Assembly: GCF_048569485.1 (NCBI RefSeq)
Contig: NC_134354.1
Span: 452,927,926-452,991,925, forward strand
Direction of reading: 5' to 3'
Origin: Anomaloglossus baeobatrachus
Lineage: Eukaryota; Chordata; Amphibia; Anura; Aromobatidae
DNA length: 64,000 nt
The notes beneath the pieces were generated by a model. The model did no database searches. It saw only the letters and a program-made list of their open reading frames with translations, and was not told the DNA's origin. Each line of letters begins with the position of its first letter. Position 1 is the first letter of the stretch. A program made the position numbers and the translations under genes. Positions 10,663-22,588 of the stretch are shown here, piece by piece.

Positions 10663-12190
10663 GAGCTCATGCACACGTAACTGCTGAATATTCTGCAGCA
10701 ATTTGACAGCACTTGTGTGCTTCAAATTGCTGTAGAAACACTGCATAATGGATTTGTGACGCCCTGGCCTATCAGGTCGTCACAGGTTATTGTGATAGGG
10801 TTATCTGCCCTTCTGCACGGTATCGGCATCCTCCTTGGTTACGGATCCCTGTCTGTTGGTGTTGCTAAGAGCCAAGCCAGTCAAAATCCTAGGAACACTT
10901 TGCACCACACCCACCAGACACGCCATTGGGGGAACTGAAGGGAATAGGGCAACCCACTTGGGGGGTTGGTAAGGGGAAGTGAGAAGTGTCAGAAGAAGAA
11001 GAAGAAAGGGAAGTGAAGTGTGAGGAGAGGAGAGAGGAGGTCAGGAGCTGGGCTCCTTGTAGAATACTAGGTGGCAGACGTTGGTCTGGGCCTGGTAGGA
11101 ACTAGAACCCCGGTCGCAGGGGATCGTGTCAAAGGGCACGGATCTGCTGAGGAGGGCAGCCGGTGGCCTTGAGCAATCTCCAGGCAGGGGCCAAGGCACG
11201 ACGGGATACGTGGACCATAGGCCGGGAAGTAGCTTCACGCAGCCCGGTAATTTACCCGACGGGGGTGAAGTCTTCAGGATTCATCCCTCACACGCTCCAA
11301 AATAGGGGTACTAGCGCACCGATGGGATTGGACTTTCCCAAACACAGTCCAGAAAATTCCAAGCGTGAACCCTGAGAGCAAGCTCACTCCGTTAGCCATA
11401 CGGGTGAGCGGGACCCGACTAGTTCCACACTACAGGGTCCAACTAGTGAAGAAGGTGCCACGGAAAAGGTCACAGGCTAGCAAGCAACACCAAGGGCACG
11501 GATCCCAGCGTGCTCCCTCCTTGCTGCAGCGGAGTTCAGAATTCTTGTTTACAAGTTGTTGGTGTCAGTATTCTTGGACTGAGTGAGTACGCAGAAACCC
11601 TTTCCTCCCCAACGGTACCCCTTCACCACCATCACCGGGCTCCCGGGGCAAAAAACCCCTCCGTGGGTTAAACATCTTGCTGCCTCACCATTGCAACCGG
11701 GTGTCCCTAACAGCAGTGGTGGTACCTTATCGTACCACGCACTGTGGGTGGCGTCACAAACTTCTAATCCCACTGTACATAGCAGCCCTCCTTTTCATCG
11801 AGTGGCCGCGCAACCCCCTGGGTCCGGAGACCCCTTGAGCCACCGCGGATCCGGATCCGAGCAGCGGCCCGGCTGCTGGCACGGGGTCGGCACACCTCCA
11901 GTTTTTTTGTAGAAAAAAGCCGATTTCATGCGCTTTGGCTGCTGCCCCCACCATAGACAGAGTGGGAGCTGCATCCATAGCGCATGGAATAATTGACATG
12001 CTTATTTTATGAACGCACGGATTTGGGGCAAAATTTGAGCACCTAAATCGTCGCGTTCATAAAAGCAACGTGCGCACGTACCATGCACAATCTTCATAGA
12101 TTGTGCAAGAGACGTAGGACGCATGCATTTACGCTGCAGTGCAATACGCAGCGTAAATGCATGCAATAACGCAACATGCGCATGAGCCCA
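10663..12190. mobile_element. TWA-target MITE, itself split by a solo LTR
   Basis: Both outer parts align with the uninterrupted copy at 35410-35795: GAGCTCATGCACACGTAACTG on the left, and GCGCTTTGGCTGCTGCCCCC and later blocks on the right. The alignment breaks at 10754/11901, where the solo LTR sits. The ends are inverted (GCTCATGCRCACG against CGCRCATGAGC). Confidence 0.8.
10755..11900 (+). mobile_element. Solo LTR (TGTGRCGCCC family), nested in a MITE
   Basis: About 1.15 kb, begins TGTGACGCCCTGG and ends in CACCTCCA, so it has TG...CA ends. Its limits are fixed by comparison with the unoccupied MITE copy at 35410-35795. No internal region and no second LTR: a fossil left by LTR-LTR recombination. 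The target duplication is no longer clear. Confidence 0.7.
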
Positions 12191-12325
12191 AATAAAGTAT
12201 TTTTTATGTTGTACCCAGTGGCCTGGGTCCTTATATACAGCATGTTAGAATGCTGTATATAAGAGCCCAGTGGTGGTGCCAACAGCTTATAGCCCAAAAA
12301 AATGGTGACAGGTTCCCTTTAATGA

Positions 12326-12500
12326 ACCCCTCTACAGTAAGCTCTAAAGAAGACACATGGACAACAAATGAGGAAAGTGAACGAATAACATCCTAGATGA
12401 CTTGGGGAGAAGAAACTGCAACAACAAAGTTTCTCCAGATTGTGACATTGCACTCACTGAATTTGATGGGGATTACTCACTTTGTTGTGATGTGAGGTAA
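12326..12500. other. Intergenic, nothing recognised
   Basis: Short unclassified spacer between MITEs. Confidence 0.35.
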
Positions 12501-13091
12501 GGCCGTTTTACACGCTGCGACATCGCTAGCAATTGCTAGCGATGTCGCGTGCAATAGCACCTGCCCCCGTCGTTGTAACGATATGTGGTGATCGTTGCCG
12601 TAGCGAGCAATTATCGCTACGGCAGCGTCACACACACATACCTGTGCAGCGACGTCGCTGTGACCAGCGAACCGCCTCCTTTCTGAGGGAGCGGTTCATT
12701 CAGCGTCACAGCGACGTCATAGCAGCGTCACTGAACCGCTGCCCAATAGAAAAGGAGGGGAGGAGATGAGCGGCCGGAACATCCCGCCTACCTCCTTCCT
12801 TCCTCCTTTTCCGGTGGATGGAGGTAAGAAGATGTTTGTCGTTCCAGCGGCGTCACACATAGCGATGTGTGCTGCCACAGGAACGACAAACAACATCGTT
12901 ACTGCAGCAGCAACGATAACTGGGAAGAGGGGGTGATGTCACCGATGAACGATTTTGAACGTTTTTGCGACTATTCAAAATCGCTCACAGGTGTCACACA
13001 CAACGACATCGCTAAAGCGGCCGGATGTGTGTCACAAATTCCGTGACCCCAACGAGATCGCTTGAGCGATCTCGCAGCGTGTAAAGCTACC
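12501..13091. mobile_element. MITE, TAA-target family (Harbinger-like), copy 1
   Basis: Preceded by TAA. Starts GGCCGTTTTACACGCTGCGA and ends in CGCAGCGTGTAAAGCTACC. Many short inverted words of the type GCGATGTCG, ACACATAGCGATGTGTG and CAGCGACGTCGCTG give an internal quasi-palindromic structure. Sisters lie at 13441-14009, 34252-34823 and 54091-54651. The 3-bp TAA/TTA target fits PIF/Harbinger. Confidence 0.8.
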
Positions 13092-13440
13092 TGTAGACTC
13101 AGACTTCTTCTCAAGAAACAACATGAAGCCTCTTCCGGCTTCACATATACATAACACAGATTTGTAAACCGTTACCTTCTCAGTTCGCCCACACAGGTTT
13201 GGAAGGTTTGGATACACCTCCAGTATCCTAATGTAGCTCACTCAGCCTCCACTCCCTTCTAGTAAGTTGAAGTGAACCCTCATCTTCCTCAGCTGGTGTT
13301 CCTTCCAGATGCTTCAATACCTCTGATAGTTTAGCAGCCTCTCCCCACTTTCTCAGAGGCTGCTTCTCACCAACTCAGATTTCTGGTCTGTCTTGCTTGC
13401 GGTACACCCGCAGTTGAGGTATGGCAGCCTCCACACACTA
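13092..13440. other. Intergenic, nothing recognised
   Basis: No gene or repeat ends. Sequence of similar style resumes after the next MITE at 14010. Confidence 0.35.
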
Positions 13441-14009
13441 AAGCGGGCTTTACACGCTGCGATCTCGCTTGCGAGATCGCAAGCGATCGTACCCCCCGTC
13501 GGTTGTGCGACCCGGGCAAATCGATGCCCGTCGCGCACAACCCCGCTTACCGCCGTCACATGGACTTACCTGTCCTGCGACATCGCTGTGGCCAGCGATC
13601 CGCCTCCTTTCTAAGGGGGCGGGTCGTGTGGTGTCAAAGCGACGTCACACGGCAGCCGTCCAATAGAAGCGAAGGGGCGGAGATGAGCGGGAAGTAAACA
13701 ACCCGCCCACCTCCTTCCGAATAGCCGGTGGAGGCAGGTAAGGAGATATTCCTCACTCCTGCGGTATCACACATAGCGATGTGTGGTGCCGCAGGAACGA
13801 GGAACAACATCGCTAATGAGAAGAAAACGATATTTTGAATCAGGACGACCTCTCCACGGCAAACGATTTTTGCCACTTTTGCGATCGTTTTGGGTCGCAC
13901 ATAAGTGTCACACACTGCGATATCGTTAATGACGCCAGATGTACATCACAAACAACGTGACCCCCAACGATAATTCATTAACGATATCGTAGCGTGTAAA
14001 GCCCACTTT
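13441..14009. mobile_element. MITE, TAA-target family (Harbinger-like), copy 2
   Basis: Ends AGCGGGCTTTACACGCTGCG and CGTAGCGTGTAAAGCCCACT are inverted repeats, flanked by TAA on the left and TTA on the right. Internally it shares ACACATAGCGATGTGTGGTG with copy 1 and a CCGCCTCCTTTC-type block with all sisters. It lies within sequence that appears to continue on both sides. Confidence 0.85.
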
Positions 14010-14512
14010 AGTCCTGCCAGTGAACACACAGGACCTCTCGCAAAGGCTCTTTCTCACAGCCCAGCACTTCCCCTGCTGGCTGCAGTCTCTCCACATGTCG
14101 AGCACAGACTCCAATAAACACATATCAAGTGACAAATCCATAGGCGGGGGGTATGTAGGTAGCCAGACCCACACATTTCTCTAGCTACCTGTTATGAGGG
14201 CTGACTGTTTGCAAATAATATATAACGGAATTTGCAAACGTAGCCCGGGGTCCACGGTGCAGTGAGATATTCTACTGCTAAATAACCCAAAGGGCAAGGC
14301 AGAACTCAGCGACTTAAACTCAGTTTCTGAGGTGCACCATCACTACCTGTGTTACGCCACACAGGAGTGTAGGAAAAATGGCGATAACCCCTGTTAATGT
14401 CACAGGGATTATGCAAAAGTCGTCGTAACCTCTGTTAGCTTCCACAGAGACTAAGCAAAAAGAAAAACAACTAAGTGGTGAATGCACACTGTGCTAAAAG
14501 CATTCTCCCTTA
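14010..14512. other. Intergenic, unclassified
   Basis: Contains diverged words around CCTGTTA.GTCACAGGG repeated near 14350-14450. No gene is seen. Confidence 0.35.
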
Positions 14513-14521
14513 GGGTGCTTT

Positions 14522-15754
14522 TGTGGCGCCCCTGAGGCTTCCGTCGCAACAAGAACATTGCACCCCATCCAGCGGTGTGATGTCCCATCCTGGGTAAGGA
14601 AAGGGGTGAACGCCGGTCCATAGGCAAATTTGCACTACACCATTGTTAGGTACACACAGGGACCAGGGACAGTGGCAGCAACCCTCCCATGCTGCATGCT
14701 GGGAGGGGCCGTAAGACCCATCCCTGCTCCCATAGGGTGGTAGCTTAGCAACTGGGGGGTGGGAGGAGCAACCCGAGAGCAGAGTAGTAAGGAAGGTCAA
14801 GTGAGAGAGAGTTTCAGTTTACCTCAGGGAGGCAGAGAAGTGAGAAGTGTGAGTCTGCAGAGAGAGCTGAAAGGAGAAGAGCTCTAGTCAGTCAGGAGCA
14901 AGAGAAGAAAGTGACGCTTGCTGGTGAAGACCCTGGGACCCAGAAGGTCCAGGTGACACCAAGTAGAGAAAAGAAGGGATTCCAGGGCCACAGATAGCTT
15001 TCAGGCTCGTGGCCTGTTCCACAGGAACATCGGTGGAGGGATCAAGCTGCACACAGGGGACGGTCCCTAGAAACCGGAGGAGGAGAAGTCAACTCCAAAA
15101 GTAAAAACCGAGGCCCAGGTAAGTTGCAAACTCCCCGGGCCACAGCCCACAGCAGAACCTCTGGAAAGGGGGTAAAACTACCGACAGGCAAGCCCCTGGC
15201 CCGGAGGCTGTAGTGGAGGCCAAGCCAGGTTCAGCCAACAAGGGTGAGGCTCAGAAGTCAGCTGAAGAAAAGAGACACAATAGGGGGGTGTACCGGCTTT
15301 TACCTTCAGATCTACCCAGGATCGTCGGATGTCCCTGACAGTGGGTCTCAGCAGTCCAGAGGCACCAGTGTGCACCTACCAGGAACTGTGAGTAAACACC
15401 TTGAAATTGCACCCTCTGGAGTTGCCTCAGTTATTTCGCCTGCATAGACTTCCATCACTGCATAGACACTTACAAGCACCAACTGTTGCCCCGGGGTACC
15501 GCTCCACCTGTGGGGAGCAGGACCATCCAATCTGCCATTCCATCAGCCCCGGAGGCCCCATACAGCAGCGGCGGATTAATAGCCGCAAACCACAGGTGGC
15601 GTCACGAATATTATAAACTTTAATCACCCCCAACACTGAAGCCATATTAATTGACCCCACCAGGGTACGGAGTCGGCCCCAGCCACCACTGACGACCCCC
15701 CGGACTAGTCCGGCCCGGCACCGGGTGTCCCATAGCCCTGGGGTGGGCGAGTCA
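14522..15754 (+). mobile_element. Solo LTR (TGTGRCGCCC family) with 4-bp CTTT duplication
   Basis: 1233 bp, TGTGGCGCCCCTG at the left and GGGTGGGCGAGTCA at the right (TG...CA). The 4-mer CTTT flanks it at 14518-14521 and 15755-15758. Removing it restores the MITE end GGGTGCTTTCACACATC, which confirms the boundaries. A fossil solo LTR with no coding region. Confidence 0.85.
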
Positions 15755-15854
15755 CTTTCACACATCTGGTTTTTGCAGTCATGTGCAGATTGTGGTAAAA
15801 CTGATGCGACAGATCGGGTAAAAAAAATGATCCGTTGTAGCAGTTTGTACCAAG

Positions 15855-16650
15855 AATCCAGCTGTGGCCGCAGGTAACCTAAGTGACGTCACCGCTGACA
15901 GTGCAACTTACTTCAGTTGCTCCGTGGAGCTCAGAGTGAGCGGTGGAGTTCTACGGCCGCTCCTGTCAGCTTCTGATGTACCAGAGCTGTTTATTTACTT
16001 TTACTACAGTTAAGTGATGGGGGGTGTCTCATAGATGCCTGCCATCACTAAGCTAGGACTTAGTGGCAGCTATGGGCTGCCATTAACTCCTTGTTACCCC
16101 GATTGCCACCGCATCAGGGCAATCAGGATAAGCCGGGTAGAGTCCCGGGACTGTCACATCTAATGGATGCAGCATTTCCGGGTGGCTGCTGGCTGATATT
16201 TTTAGGCTGGGGGGCTCCCCATAATGTGGGGCTCCCCATCCTGAGAATACCAGCCCTCAGCCGAGTGGCTTTACCTTGGCTGGTATCAAAATTGGGGGGA
16301 CTGCATGTCGTTTTTTTTAAACTATTTATTTTACTGCAAGATTTAGACCTGCCCACCGCCGGCTGTGATTGGTTGCTGTGAGACAGCTGTCACTCAGCGT
16401 GGGGGCGCATCTGACTGCAACCAATCATAGGTGCCGGTGGGCAGGAAACGCAGTAAATACGAGATGGAATAATGAGCAGCCGGCATTTTCAAAGCAGGAG
16501 AAGCCGCGGGAGCTTTGTGACAGCTATGCAGTGCCGCGCTGGTGATCGGTGATCGCTGAGTATGAGAGAGGGGGTGAGAGGGAGAGACCGACCGACAGAA
16601 AGAGAGAGAGACCGACCGACTAACAGAGAGAAATCGACAGACAAAGAGAG
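15855..16650. repeat. Unclassified repeat (relative of 1-620 and 39,520-39,960)
   Basis: Shares blocks in inverted orientation with 1-620 (GACTGCAACCAATCA, TGATTGGTTGC, TCTAATGGATGCAGCA). A GA-rich tract (GAGAGAGACCGACC) is at ~16,560-16,650. Non-coding. Confidence 0.6.
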
Positions 16651-17027
16651 AGATATTTTCTAACCAGAAAGGAATTGACATCTCATCTGAGTATGCTCAG
16701 TTATAAAAAAAACAAATCCGTCGGTGGAATGCGTTTTTTTCCGCATTACGACGGATCCGGCACCCATAGGCTTTAATTTTACAATACGCCGCACGGTGCC
16801 GGATCCGGCGTGGTGCATTTTTTTTGCCAGTGACAAAAACATTCCTTTGTGCGTCCTTTCCAGCAGCCGGACACAGAAATTTCGCCGGATGCAACGCTAG
16901 GGCATCAGGCACAATCTGGTGCTAATAGAATTCAACGAGGAAAAAAATGCATCCGGCGCCGGATCCGTTTTACCCGATATTTGCTGAATTGTGCCTGACG
17001 GCAAAAAACGGATGTGTGAAAGCACCC

Positions 17028-17540
17028 TTAGGTGGCCTACCGGGAAGTGTGGTAACCCTCTCATTATCCGGGCCGCGGTGTGTGCGGTACCAGCCTAGCA
17101 GTCTGCTCTAGCTGCGTAATAACTCTCTCTCTGTAACCAGACTGTATTCCTGCAGAGCACCTGCCTAAGCTACCTGTTCTAGTTGCGGAGTAACCCTCTT
17201 GACGGACAACAGGTAGCAGTAAGCACAGCACCTACCTAAGTGACCTGTCCTAACTGCGGAGTAACCCTCTCGCTGAACACAGGTCACGGAATTGCGGGAA
17301 GCTAATGGCGGGTGTTACAGGTGGAGCCAAGATGGCGGGTGTCCACACACATTCACCAGCAAGTTCAGAATGATCCGAGCGCGCCGCCATTCTCCTGGTC
17401 GCGCTATTTAAAGTTTAAGCCACGTCCCCAACACTTGCGGCTGCGTCATCCGATGACGTCACTCGCGGCCAATCAGGTGGCGACACGTCATCAGGTCATG
17501 TGACACAATAATAATAAATAATAATTGCGCAATCAGTTGT
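17028..17540. repeat. Unclassified, with ~70-bp degenerate tandem units
   Basis: At ~17,045-17,290 a unit built on CTGCGGAGTAACCCTCT followed by an ACAGGTCA-like block recurs about three times with drift. The remainder to 17,540 is GC-rich, then (AAT)-rich. No gene. Confidence 0.5.
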
Positions 17541-17544
17541 TGCC

Positions 17545-18020
17545 TTCTCACAAAGCTGCTTGCCTATTCTCCTGTAGTCCCTACCAGCCTTGTGCAGGTC
17601 TACAATTTTGTCCCTGGTGTCCTTAGACAGCTTTTTGGTCTTAGCCATGGAGGAGAGCTTGGAAAGTGATTGATTGAATGTGTAAACAGGTGTCTTTTAC
17701 ACAGGTAACAAGTTTAAACAGGAGCATTTAATTCAGGTAATGAGCCCAGAGTAGCAGGACTTCTTAAAGAAAAAATAACAGGTCTGTGAGAGAAAGAATT
17801 CTTGCTGGTTGATAGATCAAATACATATTTCATGCAATAAAATGCAAATTCATTATTTAAAAATCATACCATATGATTCTCTGTATTTGTGGTGGGATTC
17901 TACCTATCACAGTTGAAGTGTACCTACGATAAAAATTACAGACCTCTCCATTCTTTGAAGGTGGAGAAAACGTGCAAAATCGGCAGTGTATCGAATACTT
18001 ATTTTCCTCACTGTATATAG
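17545..18020 (-). mobile_element. Tc1/mariner fragment (5' end and transposase N-terminus)
   Basis: The minus strand begins at ~18,020 with the Tc1-type end CAGTGAGGAAAATAAGTATTC. After ~360 bp it encodes [20 protein letters not shown] and [12 protein letters not shown], the classic start of the Tc1 paired-like DNA-binding domain. Sequence similarity stops at ~17,545, so the rest of the transposase is missing: a 3'-truncated copy. It abuts a PLE endonuclease fragment at a TATA. Confidence 0.85.
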
Positions 18021-18310
18021 GCTGCACTATCTGTATTTTCAGAAAACATATAGCTGAACATGTATATTATGCACAGAATCCAACTACAAGAGTTTATTTG
18101 GAGCTTCTCAACATTTTTTGCAGGAGCATGCAGGCAATGTCAATGCTTTTCGTATGAATATAATAGAATGGGTTCCTAAGTCGAGAAAGGGAGGAGATAG
18201 GTTGCGGGATCTACGCAATGGGGAAGCAAAGTGGATATTGTTATATGAAACTAGCATTCCAAAAGGGATGAATGTAAGAATTGTTCACATGTATATTTAT
18301 TAATTTTGTA
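18021..18310 (+). pseudogene. Penelope-like element fragment, GIY-YIG endonuclease end
   Basis: Plus-strand frames read YIGCT...RKHIAEHVYYA, the second half of a GIY-YIG core. After a change of frame they read GGDRLRDLRNGEAKWILLYE and TSIPKGMNV, the PLE C-terminal signature (GG..., E.WI, P.GLN). It corresponds to the last ~100 residues of the intact PLE protein at 42678-44858, but from another, older family. Upstream PLE sequence is not present beyond the Tc1 fragment. Confidence 0.75.
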
Positions 18311-19680
18311 TTATGTGCTACTTGTTTTTCATAACTATCGCCCAGCTGCTGGTTAATGTCTGTTAAACAAATGGAATTGTCGTCATTAAGCCTATTTTTG
18401 TAGGAGAGTATTTCATGACTCTCTCATGGCTTTGCTTGTCCAGAACCACTGTATGTGTTTATTTTCCTTCTGTCGGTTTGCCCCAGGGGTTAGGTCATGT
18501 GGGAGGAGCCTATTCTGTCTGGTCTCCTTCCGGGGGTCACGTTGGTTTTTATTGGACTTGTTTCTCTCTGAACACTGCCAGTAATAGTTCCTGTTTTGCA
18601 GAGTGCGCTTCCTGGTTCCTATGAGTTTCTGATCTTGTCCCGCTTCCAAGTACTCCTTAATCTCACCTCCGTTCCATCCCTTCTTGTCTGATTTCCCTGT
18701 CTCTGTACCGCTTTCCCCCAGACCTCCGTTCCATTCAGTCTTGTCTTACTTCTCCTGTTTCTGTACCCGCTTTCCGCTTGTAATCCCCGCTCAGCTCCCT
18801 CCTCCATACTTACTTGTCTGCTTGGCTTTTGACCTTGGTGTGTACTCTGACTTCATCTCTGCTTCCCTCTAACCCTTGATGTTACCTCCAGGCCTTGTAA
18901 CCCTCTGCTCTCACCCGAGTCCGGCTTTGCTTGCTCCTCTGTACAGACATGACTTCCCGACACCGACCTTAGGCTTACTGACCACTCTGTTGCATCTCCG
19001 CATTGGTGCTAGTGACCTCTAGTGGGCTTGCGCTAGACTATACTCAGGAGCATTCCATCCTCCCTGAGTTTCTGTGCCTCCCTAGTGGTAGCATCACAGG
19101 TATATTTAGTTTTCAACATTTACTTGTCTACATGTATATGACTATAAATAAGTGTTTACAGTACAACAACATGCATTGCTCTAACAACTCAATTACTGTG
19201 ATATAATCAAAACATAGGAGTTGTCATCATATATGATGGCATGTAGGGACTAATTTATAGGGCAAAATCGTGGACAACAAAGTGGTTCAAAAACAGGAAA
19301 AACGATAAAATGGCCAATATTTGCATGTCTGAAATTTTTTTTATTATTAAATATGCAATATTAAAAGTGTGTATAGTATTAGAAGTTCATTAATGGAAGA
19401 ATATATACATGTATCAAATGCAAAAATTGTACAAAATACCAAAAAGACTGGGATCACATTTTAAACAAAAGAACATTTTGACATATGTTCATGCTGCATA
19501 AAGTTAACATACCACTAGGGGTCACTAAAATCATGTTTCTGCAGGGGAAAGGTTGTACATCAAGTCCCATATTGGTAAATAACCCATCTAGTCCGCCCAT
19601 TTTAGATTCCACAGGGAACCCATAAGGATTACATAAGGGCATACAATATATTCGTCTTGGTTATATAGCGCACCATATAC
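18311..19680. other. Intergenic, unclassified repeat
   Basis: About 18,420-19,110 is C/T-rich with recurring CTCCGTTCCAT and TCTTGTCT words and no coding signal. 19,110-19,680 is AT-rich. No element ends were identified. Confidence 0.35.
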
Positions 19681-20690
19681 TTGCAGCATATAACAGATGA
19701 TCACCATGGTCAAACTCCCTACACGTGTTTCGGCTTCCAAAGTCCTTCGGTTCAAAACGCGCAAAACACATTTTATTGCACTGGATATCCCACCAATATG
19801 CTGTTTTAATGTGAAGAAATAAAGACTGTTTTTATTCACTCGGGACGTGATGCTGGAAAACCTTTTTTTGCAGCTGGATTCTATGTGCCCTCGGACAAAG
19901 AGCCAACTGTCTTGCACCATCCTCAATTAGAAGCCCAGGTGGTATATGGATTGGGAGAGCTGAGGTTTTCCTTACCTTTTGATTGTAAATATAAACTTAT
20001 ATATTTGAAGCAATGGTATTTGTTCCTATGTATTGCTTAATCCAGGTACTAACTAGTTAATGCTGTAAGTTTGTAGTATGCCTCTGCAGTAAGAACTTTA
20101 CCTGTTTTGACCTCCATTGTTTTGACCTCCTTTTTCACATTGTGTTATGTAATCTCACTATAATTGGGATGAGGAGGTTGCTCCTTTTTGTATTATGCAA
20201 TTTTATGGATGCAACCAGATGGTCCTTTCCAGGCTAAAGAAATCATACTCAGAATTCTGTGATTCTTTGTGAAATGCCATAGTACTACTCAAAAATGTTC
20301 ATCATATTACGTGCTAGCCCTTTATACCAATTTTGGATGATTGTACTCTACTTTTCTTTCACATTGCACTTTATACTTTGCAATTAGCACATATTTCCAC
20401 TTTGTGGTATATACTGCTTTATGGATATACTTATATGACAAATGACATTCATTTAATGGATTTTTATATCAAACCTCAGATCTATTTGAAGTCTCAGATA
20501 CATTAGAACCCCCTATTTAAACCAAAGAGCAACCCGTGTTATCTATATCATTATTGCAGTGTATGCTGCAGATAGGCTTTTTTTGTCCTGTTCATGACAA
20601 TATACCCCTCTTTCATTGTTTTTTTTGTGTTTTTAACTTTTGTAAATAAATAAACTTGACTATCATTATATAGGGTGTATAGTTTTCTTC
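19681..20690. repeat. AT-rich PLE-like non-coding sequence
   Basis: Contains a degenerate hammerhead-like core on the minus strand at 19,719-19,750 (GAAGG, CTTTGGAAGCC, GAAACACGTGT, in which ACACGTGT is an 8-bp palindrome). It leads into PLE terminal sequence at 20,700. No ORF of note. Confidence 0.45.
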
Positions 20691-20699
20691 TTTGGATAG

Positions 20700-22588
20700 A
20701 AGACATCTAATTAGAAGGTCATAATAAGTTAGATATAATACCTCACCCAGGATAAGGTCCCTTCAACCCTTATCCTGGGTGTTGTACTATATCTAACCCA
20801 TTAGAACCTTGTGGATACATGAGGGGTTAATTGGATTTTTTCATTTAATGGTCTGTCATACATCTTGTAGTCCCCCTATATTTCCTGCTAGATTTTATTC
20901 TGTGATATTGTCTTTTGTTGTGTGTGATCATGAATAATACATTTTGTATTTTGCACAATTACTTGAATTTCTCCTGGTTTTTGATTCATTCTTGAGTAGT
21001 GCAGACACGGATTCGGCTGTATTCACACTGACACCATGTCTACCTTAATGGCTTATTTTTTGAGAATTTTTCTCATAATACGCCATCTATTGGTGTTGGA
21101 CATTAGCTACAGGCTATTGCTGACGCCATCTATTGGTATTGGACGTGGAATAGGAATTTCTATTTCCCTAATATCCTCTCCCTGTCGACAGCCGTGCTGC
21201 GGATGCGCATGTGCGGTTCCCTGGATGACGCGTCCCTGGGAGCGCGCATATTCGGTGGCACGGTCTGTTGTAGGCAGGGCGGGTCTGCTTAGGCTTCGGC
21301 CACGGCGCGCTCTCGCTGCGCTGTTGTGATGGGCCATGTGGTTGCCGAGGTGACGCGTCTCTGACGCCACGCCGTTTTCTGGCCTGGCCACGGGGCGGGA
21401 CTTCCTGGAATACCAGAACACCATTTGTCCTGATCCTCACCCTAGTTTTATGCCTCCCCCTTTCCTACCTGTATTTCCCTATCAGGGTAATGGGCGGTGC
21501 ATTGTCATTTGGCACACTGACCTCCTCACAGGCTATTGGGTGGGTATTTTCCGATCCCGGTCCTGACGTATACTTTCCACCTGATATGACTGTTGACACG
21601 TGCTCTGTCTTTGCTGGAGCGACGCGTCCCCTGTAACACTTGATCCTGCTCTAGCCTGCCCCTAGGCAGTACCTCTGGGATTATTCTGATTCCACCCGCC
21701 CCTTACACTTTATGCACCCTATCATCAGGGGAATGGGCGGCACTTTTTCTGAGCATGATGTCTTCCGTCTCGACGGTAGTATATCACACCGGACGGGGAT
21801 CACAGTTAATGGAGAGGCTATTTAAACCTACAGGGATAGATTCACCATTAGGATCTTCCTCCTTGAGAAAGCAACAGTACCTTTGCGAAACGCGTGTTGG
21901 TGGTGATCCTGCATTTTTCTATGGGTATTCTTTACTGATGTTTGACTGGATTGGGGTTCCCCTGTTCTACACCTGCACTTTAGGTAATTATGATCCTTCT
22001 ATATTACTATTATTTTTTTTAACTTTGCATTTGAATCATGGCTACATTGGGGACCCTGTCCAGCCTTGTGCACATGCAATTTAAAATTTTCAGTGGACTA
22101 TTATGAGAACCTTTCAGTTTTGTTCCCTCCCCTCTCTACCCCTTTATTCAACCCTTATCCTGGGTCTTATATTATATCTAACCCATTAGGACCTTGTGGA
22201 TTGATGAGGGGTTAATGGGATTTTTTACCACCTGTCATTTAATGGTCTGTCATACATCTTGTACTCCCCCTATATCTCTTGGTAGATTTTATTCTGTGAT
22301 ATTGTCTTTTGTTGTGTGTGATCATGAATAATACATTTTGTATTTTGCACAATTACTTGAATTTCTCCTGGTCTTTGATTAATTCTTGAGTTGTGCAGAC
22401 ACGGATTCAGCTGTATTCACACTGACACCATGTCCACCTTAATGGCTCATTTTTTGAGCATTTTTCTCATAACATGCCATCTATTGGTGTTGGACTGGAA
22501 TAGCAGAACACCAGCTACAGCTTATTACTAGCGTCATCTATTGGTGGTGGACTAGAGTAGGAGAACACCAGCTATAGCTTATTACTAG
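20700..22588. mobile_element. Non-autonomous PLE-derived unit with direct terminal repeats
   Basis: PLE terminal sequence at ~20,725-21,095 (starting with the hairpin ACCCAGGATAAGG/CCTTATCCTGGGT) is repeated in direct orientation at ~22,150-22,480. Each is followed by units of the ~57-bp minisatellite. Between them is ~1 kb of GC-rich sequence with no RT or endonuclease, plus one hammerhead-like core at 21,861-21,897. It resembles a composite of PLE ends around an unrelated body. Confidence 0.6.
21861..21897 (+). ncRNA. Hammerhead-ribozyme-like motif, diverged
   Basis: TTGAGAA (diverged from CUGANGA), AGCAA...TTTGC as a possible stem II, then GAAA and CGCGTG. It has the same ACGCGT palindrome at the stem III position as the copies at 9953 and 46841. 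Probably inactive. Confidence 0.35.

Larger units (their letters stand above)
10330..12325. mobile_element. Palindromic MITE split by a second MITE
   Basis: The left block (AGGCCACTGGGTATAAC, then ACTCACCTAGAAGGTCGC and the inverted arm GCGACCTTCTAGGTGAGT) is interrupted at ~10662. It resumes at ~12191 with the complementary outer sequence (GTACCCAGTGGCCTGGG) and ends at ~12325 in GACAGGTTCCCTTTAA. That end matches the AGGGAACCTGTCA termini of the copy at 47878-48304. No coding capacity. Confidence 0.75.
14513..17027. mobile_element. TTA-target MITE, expanded by nested insertions
   Basis: TTA at 14510-14512 and 17028-17030 bracket inverted ends, GGGTGCTTTCACACATC on the left (after removing an LTR) and GATGTGTGAAAGCACCC on the right. 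A solo LTR lies only 9 bp inside the left end. A second insertion, related to the repeat at 1-620, occupies about 15,850-16,650. The proper MITE sequence with CCGGATCC and GGATCCGGC words is at ~15,755-15,850 and ~16,660-17,027. Confidence 0.75.
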
